Source: Patiria pectinifera (Eukaryota; Echinodermata; Asteroidea; Valvatida; Asterinidae). Taken from it: DNA of 64,000 nt. Each line of letters opens with the position of its first letter. Positions within the stretch are counted from its first letter, which is position 1. The notes beneath the pieces are model-generated. The model was not told where the DNA came from, made no database searches, and was given only the letters and a program-made list of their open reading frames with translations. Where the stretch lies: positions 11,346,001 to 11,410,000 of the forward strand of contig CM057136.1 of NCBI GenBank assembly GCA_029964075.1. The letters run 5' to 3'. This document shows, piece by piece, positions 1-11,065 of this stretch. The translations under genes were made by a program, and so were the position numbers.

Positions 1-480
1 CGGATGCCGACATCATTCGGACGCCGCATTTTTTTTGTTGACAAGGGTGCAGACCAGTTAATAAGCCCAAATTGCTTACGCAGGCAAATTCATCATGATT
101 TGTATAAAGGCCTTCATTGTTTTGCTATAAGAGCATTTTGTTGGTAATGAATATGATTGGTGTACGCACTGAGTCTATGTACATCCCGGATAAAACTCGT
201 TTGGCCCGACCCACAATCCACAAAGAGTGGCGATAACGTCATATCCGACTGGCGCGATTAGAACAACAGAGGACGCAATTAATTCGCGTGTGATTGTGCC
301 ATTGTGCAAAGTGTGAATTTCTACGCGAGCTCATTAGCATGAAGAGTGCCCCAGCCCCCCCCCCTAAAAAAACCCCTTATTTTGAAAAAGGAGACCGTTT
401 GTCTAACAAAAAGAAGACCGGTGGAATTGTGTAAATATAGCCGAGGAACAACACTCTGGTTTTTGGGCGGCCATCTGAGC

Positions 481-960
481 CACTGATCTCTATATAAAGA
501 CTGGATAGCTAATAAAGAGCTGCACAATGTACGAATTTGACTCCATATTGGTGAGACCGGCTGGTGATCTACAAAGGACAAGTTGCCGTTTTTATAGACA
601 GCATGATTTCTTTTGTAACGTCGCGGTTCACTTGACTTATATTTTTACCACCACCACTGACCAAGGTTAACTGCAATTTTTGTTTACGTCGTGGTTACTA
701 AAATACCGCAAATATCACTTTTTCGGCGTTTTGCAATGATAATCACTACGGAAATGTGTCCCTTTTAGAACATCATAATATGTGTACGTGACCAAAATGC
801 GCGTCAACTGTTGATACAACGCGCGCGTATTTACGCGTAGAACGTTCGTTTTATACGCGGCCATCTTCGTGAGACCGGGGGCGAATTGGTCAATATGCAA
901 AGTCTTCTGTGTGAATGTTGTATGCATATCCGCTATCCAGTCTTTATATAGAGATCAGTG
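481..960. mobile_element. Non-autonomous DNA transposon with perfect TIRs and 8-bp target duplication
   Basis: The 29 bases at 481-509 are the exact reverse complement of 932-960. The octamer ATCTGAGC lies directly outside each end (473-480 and 961-968), as expected for a target-site duplication. The interior (about 420 bp) has no transposase-like reading frame. Eight-base duplications are typical of the hAT superfamily, but P-like or Merlin-like origins are also possible. The intact ends and duplication suggest a fairly recent insertion. Confidence 0.8.
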
Positions 961-1036
961 ATCTGAGCTGAGGGCAGTTGATAAAATGGCGGTTGAAAAT
1001 GGGTCCAATTTGCCTGAGGAAGAAGCATAGTCATTT

Positions 1037-1195
1037 TTAAAGGGAATGTAGGCCTACATGTACATCATTGGCTTTTGCTGTAATTTTCAGAAATGAACTA
1101 GTTGGGGGGTTAGTATAATAGATTCAAACTTACACTGACATGTTTGAAGTGTTCAAAATTGCTGGAAAAACCAAGAAAAACACAAAATGTTATTT
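1037..1195. mobile_element. Half copy of palindromic MITE family A
   Basis: It begins with TTAAAGGGAATG and continues with the sequence seen in the full copies at 13314-13830 and 26523-27030 (GCTGTAATTTTCAGAAATG, then ACCAAGAAAAACA). The second half and the central palindrome are missing, so this is a truncated relic. Confidence 0.75.
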
Positions 1196-1495
1196 AACTT
1201 TGTGACGAGTTCTCTCGATGTTCAAAAAGATTGTGTTATATTCAATACAACAGGCTACTCATCATGCTTTTGGGATATGTTTCAATAAAGAAATTGTTGA
1301 CGAAAAAAATGACGGAGTAATTAGAAATTATTTTAAAAACCTACTGACAACAATGATTCAACTACCAATTTTTTTGAGTTGTTTACATCCCCATAAAAAA
1401 TCCCCCCCAATGAAAGTTCAATATCACATGCAAGACTGTCTATAAAAGTCAAAATTCGAAGAACAAAGGAGCTCTAGCGCCCAGAACTGGGCCAA

Positions 1496-1804
1496 GGGCG
1501 GATCCAGGAAGGGGGGGGGGCCGGGGCAACAGGGGCAATGCCCCCCACCATGACCCCGAACTGCCCCCCCCCCCAAAAAAAACCCAATTCTTTTTTATTT
1601 TTAGGTGACGTCGCAATAAAGGCTAGCACTGCGTACACCACCATCTTTTCCTCAAACAAATGTGGTTAAAGTGGTCATAAATATCCTCAGATGAGTCCAA
1701 ACAATTCGGGCCCCGAACCCCACGCCGTAATTTTTAGGACCCACTTTTGGGGGGACCAATTTTTTGTTGGCTCCCCAAAATAAAGTTTTTTTCTGGATCC
1801 GCCC
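1496..1804. mobile_element. Short TIR element rich in G/C homopolymers
   Basis: GGGCGGATCCAG at 1496-1507 is matched by its exact reverse complement at 1793-1804. The interior carries runs of eight to ten G or C. The motif resembles a second unit near 32870-33050, next to a similar poly-G/poly-C stretch. No coding capacity is visible. Confidence 0.5.
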
Positions 1805-2292
1805 TTTTTGCTTGACTGGGTCTAATAAAATATAAAATATATTCATTCCCATAGCTCCCCAACGAAAAAAATACAGGTGTCCTAAAGACAAAGAATACTT
1901 CAGTTGTAGAAAAGCACATAGGTCGGGGTGAAATTTTGATAGTTTTAAAACTGAAAGTCACTCTTTGCCCCCCCCCCCCCCGCCCCATGCGGGGGTCCGC
2001 CACTTGAAATTCTGGCCCCGGCCGCCCCGTCCAGTACATTTACCAAATTTGTTTAATAATAATCGATAAAATAACTACATGTGTAGGCCTACCGTGCAGG
2101 CGGTCGTAGCAGCGCTATCAACAAAAATTAATTAACATTTTATTAAAATAAAAATGAAATCGGAATACATGTAAAGTAAGCACACGTCAGATAATAACTG
2201 GTTCCCAGAATAAACATTTTTTTTTTTTACTGAATAGAGCCACGCATAAGACTTGTACAGCTGCGCCGACTACCAGTTTCTTTATTAACAAG

Positions 2293-5200
2293 ATGGCGGA
2301 CTCAGCAGCAAGTGAAGACAACGTGGTCGCCGATTTGAACGCGACTTTGAACGAAACAGCTTCCAATGTGACGGCTAGAATTCCAGCAACCCCCGAGGGT
2401 ATGGCCATAGCCTACGGGAGCCTGGTCACCATGGCCCTGTTACCCATCTTCTTCGGTGCTTTTCGGTCGGTGAAATATCAGAAGGAACAAAAGGTAGGCA
2501 CAACTTAGTGAAAACTGAAACAGCTGTTCGATCGAGCACACGATAATGAATGGTTCATCATCAATAATGCTTTGTTGACTGTAAAAAAAAAAAGCAGTGG
2601 ATATTTGGCCGGCGCCGGTTTTGTTCGAGTAAACGTTATTTTCACGGAGGCATTTTATGGTTGGCTGATTAATTTTTACGTCATTTGCAATTTTGCATAA
2701 CCATAACCAATGCACACGATCAAAGATGGTCAGCTTACATCAGGTCCAGCTAGCTCCGGCTAGTAGGCCTACTAGTATCACTATCAGGCTATGTTTGTAT
2801 TTTTTGAAAGAATGTTGCAACCCGACGCTGCTTGTTTTCTTCATGTATCATCGCAATGAAGGTCAGTCATTGCAAAAATGAGGCATGAAAATGACGACGA
2901 AACGTGACGAGACATGAATCTGGGACTGAAAACATTTTCAATTTTGTTAAGAAATACTTCAATACTTGACTCTCCACAGACTTTGTTCACAACCGCTGAA
3001 GTAGCCATGGTAGCGTCAGGTTGCAATATTCATTCCGTATTTTTTTATCATGTTTATTCCTGTACACCGGCACCACACACACGCACGCAGCCACAGACAG
3101 CCGGCCACGCATGCTTTCAAAAAGGCAATAACGCAGCAGCTTAGTACAAAATGTCGATATTATCAGGCATGCAACTTTTCCTCGGATCAGCTGATTTCCT
3201 CTTTTTTTACTTCCCATGTGTGCCATTGAAAATAGAAAAAAACTGTACAATTTAAGTCTGGGAAAAATTTGAATTTCCTCTTTTTTGGTGATTTTCCCAG
3301 TTGCATGCCTGTATTATTGTTTGTCGCTGTGCATGTGCACATGTATAGGATTCTGGAACTTTCAAGAATCCCATGGACTAAAATGGAGTGTAAAAATGTC
3401 TGAGAATTAGTGAAAAAAAAGTGGTTACCAGGCTGATAGCATGAAACTTTTGGTTGTCCGACCACAGAGCAAGGAACTTGCTGGTTGAGCCCTGGAACCA
3501 GATGGTGGATAAATATTTGCAATGGTGTTTTTGCAATGCTGTAACGATAGCACTTAGCAGTTGAAAATTGTGTTACGGCTGCGTTATGGCTGCGTTATGG
3601 CTGCGATCACACAAAGGCTCTGTTAGGTAGAATCATCAAATTTCAAAGTTGATTTGATAGTTTTAGAATTTACTTTATCTTAATAGAGCTTTCAAAATGC
3701 ATTTAAACAAATGGCCTCCTAACTTCATGGGGCAAGCAGTTCTGACATTATTGCAATTTTAAAGTTGCTTTTTTGGCCTTAAAATGATGCTCGATTTGGC
3801 TGAAATAAATGTGACCTCGTCAGTTGATTATGTGTACAAACGTATGGGAAATTTACACACAAATAATGGCATCGCTGTTTTGGGGAATCCACAACTTTTT
3901 GGGGGGCAATGTGTTTTAATAACAAACCAAACTTTCTAAGGTCAACTACTCCCTGCAATTCTCTTTTATTGATGTTTGGAGCTAAGCGAAAGTATCCCTG
4001 TATGTGATACTCCATGTCAAACCTTTTCAAAAAAAGGTGGTCACAAAAAATTAGGTAATTTCGGGCATGAAAATAGCGCCACCAATGTCCACTGTGAAAA
4101 TAATGTTAGGCTACTGACATGACTATAAAAAATCGGCGCCGGCTAAATATCCACTGTCTTAAATAAAATGACTCTGCTTCAAATGGTCTATATGTTACAA
4201 TTGTTACGCTCTTATGGGAAAAAAAATGTTCATGCGCTAGTTTAGTTGTTTTATTTAAGACCGCGTGGTTTCAAGAACATCTTTAACACAGCAGTTGACC
4301 AAATTTATGAAAATTTGACAACTGTTTGAGCAAAAATCCATAGACTGTAAATCGAACGATGAAGTGACTTCGGAAATTAATTTCATCTTTGTTTATCTTC
4401 CTCAGGAGAATGGAGAAGTTCCAGAAACTATGTCTGAGAAAGACGCTGCTATGTTCCCCCTCATTGCAAGTGCAACACTGTTTGGAATCTATGTTGTTTT
4501 CCAGGTACATGCAGGCGCACTATTCTTAAAGGCATAGAGGATTGTTTACATTTATCCCAGAAGTATCCTATCGAATCATTATCAAAAAGCTTACTTGGAT
4601 TACAGATCGTACTGGTACTAAACACTCTGTGAAATTATTCCGTCTGGCTTGCTGTCATTCAGAAGAAATCAAGAAATGTAGGTGATTTCCAACAATCAGT
4701 CAATTGACTGATTTTTGGAATAAAGAGTTATGAAATAATATTGTTTAGTGATCAAAAGGTTGTGCATGGTTTTTCTTTCATAACAAGTTGAACAAAGAAA
4801 TTGACTGGAGCGGGTTTGCACCTGCGACCTCCGGATTGCCGTTCCGGTGCTCTACCAACTGAGCTATCCAGCCCTGTGTTGGCGGTTCCCCATTTTGTCA
4901 ATGTCTTTGTTCAAGGGGCGCTAGTCAGAAGCCATAAACCCATGTAGCCAGGGTTCACGCCCAAAGTCCCGATGCTAGCAACATCAGCAATGCTGCAAAC
5001 CTGGGAAATAGCAAACGGGGATCACTCGGACAAAATACGGCTTCTATTGTGACCAATTGTCCCTTTGTGGTTACTTGAAATGAAAGATTGTTCTTTTTTT
5101 GACAGATATTCTCCAAGGACTACATCAATCTTCTTCTGACTGTCTATTTCTTCTTTCTGGGAGTGCTGGCGTTAGCTCACATTTTCAGGTACACTATTGA

Positions 5201-8200
5201 TTACAGATCATAATCATTAACTTTTTTAACCTGAACCCACCTCAATACCCCAAAAAGAACTTGATTTTTTTTTTTTTTTGAGTGAATATTTCTTGAGTCT
5301 GGAGTACTGTAGAGTGCTGTGTTCCAATGGTTACGGTGTTCAACTCATCTGCCATGGTACGTGGGTTTAAACCCTGATGGGGAACATGGCGCTTGTGTCC
5401 TTTGGCAAGACACTTGACTTCAACTGCCTCTCTCCACCCAGGAGTTAACATGGGTACCTGCGAGGGGAGTGACCAAATGCGCTGGTCACAAGCTGCTGCA
5501 AAACTGGTCTTATTGCCTGATGAACAGGGAGTAATAATTACTTTAACACTGTGTTGTATAGACCATTATCATGTTGGGGCCGTCTCGATTTTTTACCATT
5601 CACATCAATGTAACCAAAGCAAGGCTGGAAGGAAAAATAGTATGGTTCCTTTTTTTCACACAAAAGTTATTTTTCAGTACTGTTTTTGGATACAGGGAAC
5701 ATGACTGAAATGGTGCCAGCATGATAAAGGTCAAAAGCAGCACAATGTATAATCCCAACTTTTTCTTGCATAATTTTCTTAATTTCTTTTTCTCTATTGT
5801 CCCTAGCCCTCTGATGCGGAAATTGCTCCCTGCAGTATTTCCCAACGAAAGCTACCACCTGATCTTGACAAAGGGAAAGGCGGACAAGAAGGAAGGTCAG
5901 TCACGGCCGATTTTTGTTTGTAAACATTGCGCACCATTTTGTATGGACTGCCACAAGGGCGTCAATTTAAGCCATGGTTGGCAACAGGTTTTGTCAAATA
6001 TTTCACATTATTAGCACCCTCAGTATGTCAAAAAGAGACGTTTTTGTTATGTCTTTGGCAGCGCTTGTTGGTTATTTTGTATTTTCAACAAGCCAATGAT
6101 ATGTTTGGAAACATAAATAACAAATCTTAATATTTGTGCAGCGTTGTCATTCCATAGCTTGCCAACCCTCGGTTAGCAAAAGGAATATCTTTAGAATTGA
6201 AAATGAAGGCATGGTATGTACACGTGACGGAACGAGATATCATGAATTTCTGTCTTTTGAGGAGCATGTTTACGAGAGACAAATCTATTTTGTTTTTTTT
6301 GTTTTTTTTTACTCAACAGACTTGATGAACTATGAGTTTGACAACAAGGATCTGGTGTGCCTTGGCCTTGCCTGTTGCGTCGGTGTCTGGTACTTAATGA
6401 AAAAGGTAACAGCGGAATTATTTCCATCAAATGTCTTTTCTCATTTATTCTGCACCTCTAGTGCCCTCTATTGCCGCACCTCCTCAAATTTTTTGTACCA
6501 AGGAGCACCAAGGAATTGGGAAATTGCGTCAAGGCAAATAATGCAGGGCACCAAGGCAAATGATGGAGGACACCAATGTATATATGAGGACACAAAAAAG
6601 CAAAATAGTACCCACCTTGTCTGTACAATTCAAGCTTGAAAAAAAAAAAAAAGCTGCGTTGCCGCATCAATTCCGGAACTTCGATCTGACCAGAGACGGA
6701 CTGTTTATTTTTTTTTTGGACCTAATCCTCGGGTCTTGTTAAGAATTTTTCTCGTGTTTTTCTTTCAGCACTGGATAGCCAACAACATCTTTGGCCTAGC
6801 GTTTGCCTTGAACGGCGTGGAGTTCTTGCAGCTCAACACGGTCATGACGGGCTGCATATTGTTAGGCGGGCTGTTCGTCTACGATATATTCTGGGTGTTT
6901 GGGACCAACGTCATGGTCACCGTAGCCAGGTCGTTTGAAGCACCCATCAAGTGTGAGTAGCAGTAACGTTTTCTTCCTTTGCAATAGTAACACCACTCAA
7001 AATCCAAAGAAGAATGTTCAAAACCTAACCTGTTGAAGTTTCAGCTCAGTGGATATTACACTTTTTGAGAAAACAGTGAAAACTCATGCACATCCTTTTG
7101 ATCAGGAAACACAATTTGTTAAATAGAACTTTAATTTCCCCAAATCAGTCAATTGACTGATCGTTGGAAATTACCTACATTTCTTGATTTCTTCTAAATA
7201 ACAGCAAGCCAGACCGGCCGTACACCAATTCTCCAAATGGCCTCATGGAAAAAAGCATATAGCCTCAATCCTGTAAATTCCTCCATTATTTCTTGAATAT
7301 GGTCCGTGGTGGGGTGACCACTGCCTGAATTCTGCAAAATCCTGCGGCAGTGACTGTGGATATGTTGAGGCTTGGCCAGTGACGTCCTGGAGCAGTATGG
7401 AGGATTTCAAGCATAATCCAGGCCTATATTTATGCATGGCTGAGCAAAAAACAACACAAGGTCCGGCCCAAGACCTTGACAAAGTGCATCCTACAAAATC
7501 AGTAGCGCACTTTTGCCATGTAACCTCAATCCTCCAAATTCCTCCGCTTTGGCAACAGGGTTTTGAGGGATTCAGGGCGGTTAGGGTTGATAAAAATCCT
7601 AACCAGCTTTTCCTCTGTCATACTTCACTTTATTTTCATCAAAGATAGGTACATACATACAATAATTAGCCACTTTATTTTTTTTATACAAAACTATGAC
7701 AAAGTAAACCAATTTTCGTTGTGTTAAGAAATATAAAGCAGGGATGGGGGGGGGGGACCTGCAAGAAGCAAGGCTTGTCGAGTTCGAGCCCCCTGCAAAA
7801 CATTAACACACTTTTGCCTGTCTTCTTCTTTTTTGTTCATCAGTGGTGTTCCCACAAGACATCCTAGAGAGAGGACTGGATGCCAGTAACTTTGCCATGC
7901 TGGGCCTGGGTGATATCGTCATCCCAGGCATATTTATTGCTCTTCTGCTTCGCTACGACGTCAGGTAAAAAAAAAAAACCTCTCTGAATTTGTCATGTTT
8001 GGCTGTAGCATGAACACAGAATTAAAAATGTCGGATTATTGTTATCAGGGTTCGAAATTAGCGGTAGCCCGCTAGCCAAATGCTAGTCAAAACAGCGGCA
8101 GGCTAGTCAAACTATTTCATAAGTAGTCCGGCTGGTGTGTCAAAAAAATTATTGGGATACGGCAAAGAAGGAAGGATAGGAAGAAAAAAATCACATGCGG

Positions 8201-9777
8201 CTAGTGAAAATGCCCGCGAGCTAGTTAACAGTCTGTTTCAGTAGCCCGGCTGGCTAGTGAACAAAAAAGTTAAGGTTGAACCCTGGTTATCACCCAGTTA
8301 AAGTCTGATACCAGTTGCGTTGATTGTCAAGTTGTGCGTTCACGTAGGGTCAACCTAATTTGAATCGCAAACCGGATGTCTCCGTTTTGCGCATGCTTGT
8401 AAGCTCGGCCGACAAAATCATACAGATATGAAGATTTGTCACGGTGCATGACCACCAGTACATGCAGTAAGACATCAGAAGCAGGAGGCCGTTGCCTGTC
8501 CTCATATGTTCAGGTGTGTTATGAGCTGAGGTGTCCAGTCTACTTTGGTTTGAATTATTTTTCCTGTATTTTTCTTTATATTACCAGTGAATTGAATTTT
8601 TTCTGTTCTCCATCTTGCAGCAAAGCCAAGACTAGTCGTACCTACTTCTACGCCAGTTTCTTGGCCTACATCTTGGGCCTTCTGACGACCATCGGTATCA
8701 TGCATTTCTTCAAGCACGCCCAGCCTGCCTTGCTATACCTGGTACCGGCTTGTATCGGGGTACCGGTCATCGTGGCGCTGATCAAAGGCGAGATCATTGA
8801 TCTCTTCAAGTAAGTTGCATCTTCATTTTTGGAGAAAAAAATTACTGGCAAAAGAGTGAGTAAAGGTTCAGGGTCCCAACATTCGTAAAAAAATCCTAGA
8901 AAATCCTCGAATTTGAACATTATGGAAAGTCATAATATGGGCAAGTCAAAATGTAGGAAAACCGTGAAGGAATTGGTCATGAAGAGCCTTAAAGTAATAT
9001 ACAACATTTGCTTTTGCTGTAATATTCAGAAATGGATGGATTTAGATTTAAGTCTTTTATAGCAAATATTGTTACACTGAACTGTATTAAGTTTTGTGTT
9101 CATAGATGCTGGAAAAACCAAGAAAACAAATGCTGTTTTTGTAGTCGGGTTCCCTGACCCTACTTCAGACGGAATGGAGCAATTTTATAAAACTGTTTGG
9201 TCAGGGATCCAGACTAGCTGGCTTGCACCCGTTCACGGATGCGTAGCTGATTGCGAACGAAATATGGAATAACTAAATTTGGTAAATTGGGGGCAGTGTT
9301 TAAAAAAAAAAAGATTTTTTTTTCTTCCAATGATGGTCAGTCAACAATCATTGGAAATTGATACAAAAATTCCACTTCTCTTGACAATAACAGCACACCA
9401 GGTGCCATGATTTCACAGGATGCTTGAGACTATTATTCATTCACAGTCCAAGTATTTCATGATAGTTTGGTAGTTTTGGTTTTTTGATGTTTGCAAATGT
9501 TGTATATGACCTTTAAATTTGTCCTCGAAAAGTCACAGAAAGGTCGTAATTATAAGATGTCTGTGGGAATCCTGAGTTGGCTTGCCTTTGGTTTGGGTCT
9601 TCGCTTGTATCCACCCCAACCTCAAAGTGACCATTGATGCCTGCTTGTTTCCCTCCAAGGTACGAGGACAACCCACCCAAAGATGACAAGGAGGATAAAG
9701 AGGGTAAAGACGGCAAAGCCAAGGAGGAAGGAGACGACAAGACGGCCGGTAAAGACGAACCCAAGAAATCCAAGTAA
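2293..9777 (+). CDS. HM13: Signal peptide peptidase (minor histocompatibility antigen H13 family)
   Basis: Nine exons join in frame: 2293-2493, 4406-4504, 5106-5188, 5807-5895, 6320-6405, 6769-6952, 7844-7964, 8621-8809, 9660-9777 (1170 nt, 389 aa; the human protein is 377 aa). The product is a GXGD-type intramembrane aspartyl protease of the ER that cleaves signal-peptide remnants within the membrane. The catalytic aspartates are D225 in LFVYDIFW and D271 in LGLGDIVIPG, 46 residues apart as in the human enzyme. The PAL motif is at about 323-325. The N-terminus has three NxT sequons (N16, N20, N25), a lumenal glycosylated tail as known for the family. The charged C-terminal tail ends in KKSK, a KKxx ER-retrieval signal. 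The ATG sits in an AAGATGG context and every intron is GT-AG. Introns hold SINEs and MITEs. The neighbouring genes are unrelated. The family call is firm; the exact ends of the transcript are not visible. Confidence 0.97.
2595..4156. mobile_element. 1.56-kb TIR element in HM13 intron 1
   Basis: The left end CAGTGGATATTTGGCCGGCG (from 2595) matches the reverse complement of the right end (4127-4156) with about two mismatches over 28 bases. No transposase frame was recognised inside. A reversed copy of repeat family M lies at about 2815-2960, so later insertions are nested within it. Target duplications are unclear because the left flank is poly-A. Confidence 0.65.
4575..4735. repeat. Palindromic repeat family B, partial copy
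   Basis: It runs from AAAAGCTTACTTGGATTA to the family core, a near-palindrome TCAGTCAATTGACTGA. Related copies lie at 6995-7230, 29255-29530, 40456-40740, 55278-55440 and 58235-58375, some in the opposite orientation. Confidence 0.7.
4787..4915 (-). repeat. tRNA-like sequence between 18-bp inverted repeats
   Basis: On the minus strand, 4873 to 4803 folds as a tRNA: acceptor GGCTGGA with TCCAGTC (one G-T pair), D arm GCTCAGTTGGTAGAGC, anticodon stem CCGGA/TCCGG. The box A match is good. The T arm (GGTGCAAACCC) is degenerate, and loop position 33 is C instead of T with GGC as apparent anticodon, so it is probably not a working tRNA. It is flanked by inverted repeats at 4787-4804 and 4898-4915 (16 of 18 match). 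It could be a SINE head or a tRNA pseudogene. Confidence 0.6.
5310..5475 (+). mobile_element. tRNA-derived SINE
   Basis: It starts with a box A-like CCAATGGTTACGGTGTTC, then a decayed box B (GGGTTTAAACCC), then the shared body GCTTGTGTCCTTTGGCAAGA and a CTCTCCACCCAGG tract. The same body occurs at 10905-11065, 24695-24900, 40095-40215, 51296-51420 and, reversed, 38455-38745. Confidence 0.75.
6470..6735. repeat. Partial copy of the GACCAGAGACCGACT TIR family (HM13 intron 5)
   Basis: It shares AAGGAGCACCAAG and the GATGGAGGACACCAATGTAT motif (in reverse) with 32034-32418 and ends in GACCAGAGACGGACTGT followed by a T-rich tract. The left terminal repeat is not recognised. It lies immediately upstream of exon 6. 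Confidence 0.55.
6995..7230. repeat. Palindromic repeat family B (HM13 intron 6)
   Basis: It shares the block CAGCTCAGTGGATATTACAC and the core TCAGTCAATTGACTGATCG with 29255-29530, in the same order. Confidence 0.7.
7245..7600. mobile_element. Repeat family C copy (HM13 intron 6)
   Basis: It contains the family words CCTCAATCCT, AATTCCTCC and TGACGTCCTGGAGCAGT, and ends in GCGGTTAGGGTTGA. The order matches 29560-29957. The left end is not clear. Confidence 0.65.
8047..8285. repeat. Repeat family D (HM13 intron 7)
   Basis: It begins GGTTCGAAATTAGCGGTAGC and ends with GTTAAGGTTGAACCCTGG. Both halves recur in inverse order at 21457-21913. It is full of CTAGC/GCTAG words, so it can fold on itself. 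Confidence 0.65.
8987..9518. mobile_element. MITE family A, near full length (HM13 intron 8)
   Basis: Ends CTTAAAGTAATATACAACATT and TGTTGTATATGACCTTTAA are inverted copies with TTAA at both borders. The centre has a decayed palindrome (TTCCAATGATGGTCAGTCAACAATC). Confidence 0.8.
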
Positions 9778-9835
9778 ATGTCCTGTCCCTAACGTGGGCT
9801 TATTTTAACGAGTAACTGAACCTAGTACAAACCTA

Positions 9836-9841
9836 AATAAA
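9836..9841 (+). promoter_or_regulatory. Poly(A) signal for HM13
   Basis: A canonical AATAAA lies 59 bases after the stop codon, followed by a GT-rich stretch (GGTGTTTTGTGTTTG). A second ATAAA near 12360 could serve a longer transcript. Confidence 0.7.
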
Positions 9842-10904
9842 GAAAATGTCGTAATACTTCAAAGCGGTGTTTTGTGTTTGAGTCCGTTTTCCAAGTCCAG
9901 TAAGTCAACAAACGTATAAGATGGTTTAGTTAAAAGTATGTGTACGCGAGATTATTGATTATGTACGCATGTGAACCAGTACGCGTCTACCAGTTTGCGC
10001 GCACAGTGTATTCCTCCAACTGGGCTCTCGAAGGCAGCCGCAAAGCGCCCTCTACTGTTGGTAAATGGAGTTCATACCACCACTATGATATTTCAGTATA
10101 CTTCTGGACTTGTACGGACGAAATAGGCTTTATTCTTGAGCAAAAAGGGCACCTTAACCCCTTTTTTTTGGGGGGGGGGGAGTAAGAATGTGTCTTGAGG
10201 TTATTGACGTAAGTTAACACATTGCTACAGCTTAAAAACTACATTCAAAACAATATTTAGGTTTTTATTTTTTTTAAAGATTCTAAACGGCCTTGGTTCG
10301 TTATACAGCCCTCAATTGCTCACGATTAAGGCCTATTGCTTCACCGCTTCATGGCCTTCGTAACGCCTTTCAGCTTTATCAGTGTGGTGTAATAGTCATA
10401 TGATGCGTCCTTACCTGCGCTTGTTGAACTCCCATTTATTTATACTTGTGAAGAATTTGTGGGAATTTTATTTTTGTCGCGTTATTAAAATGGAAACTTC
10501 AAAGGGATGACCTAGGCAGAAGAAATTATGTTGGTTATACATGTATAACAATAATTGGAGATTAATATATAATAGTCCGTTTCTATTTCCCACAAGCATG
10601 TTTAAATCTTGGTGGAGGCATTTTAATAATTGAATAATCTTTTTGATTTCAAAATATCCTGGCAATGTTTTTGGGTGATTTTCACTGTCAATTTACACCG
10701 ATATCAGTTGAGACACTTGATAGGGAGTCGCCCTTCAGCAGATTTCTGCGGACAGTTTGGGTGCCTGACTAGAATGAAACGTGGCCTCTCAAATCAGCCA
10801 ATAGCGAGTTCCCGCGCGGACCATTAGTCAACTAGCGATCGATTCGTGATTTAAGTTACGCCTGCGCACTGATAGCAACGTGCGAGCACCTTTAGTCAAA
10901 TGGA

Positions 10905-11065
10905 ACTGATGTGGTCCGCTGGTTACGGTGTACAACTCGTGTGCTGTGGTTCGTTGGTTCGAATCCTGATAGGAAGCATGGTGCTTGTGTCCCTGGGCAA
11001 GACACTTTACTACAATTGCCTCTCCAACAGCACAAATGGGTACATGAGAGGGTAGAGACCAGATT
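10905..11065 (+). mobile_element. tRNA-derived SINE
   Basis: It shows a box A-like GGTTACGGTGTACAACTC, a good box B (GGTTCGAATCC) and the body GCTTGTGTCCCTGGGCAAGA followed by ACTTTACTACAATTGCCTCT. Confidence 0.8.

Noticed and set aside
4803-4873. Functional tRNA-Ala(GGC)
   Set aside because: Box B is broken, the base before the anticodon is C instead of T, and the T stem has a mismatch. It is more likely a tRNA-derived relic.
6136-6639. 167-residue open frame in the signal peptide peptidase region
   Set aside because: It is exon 5 (6320-6405) read through its flanking introns. Only the exon part has family similarity.
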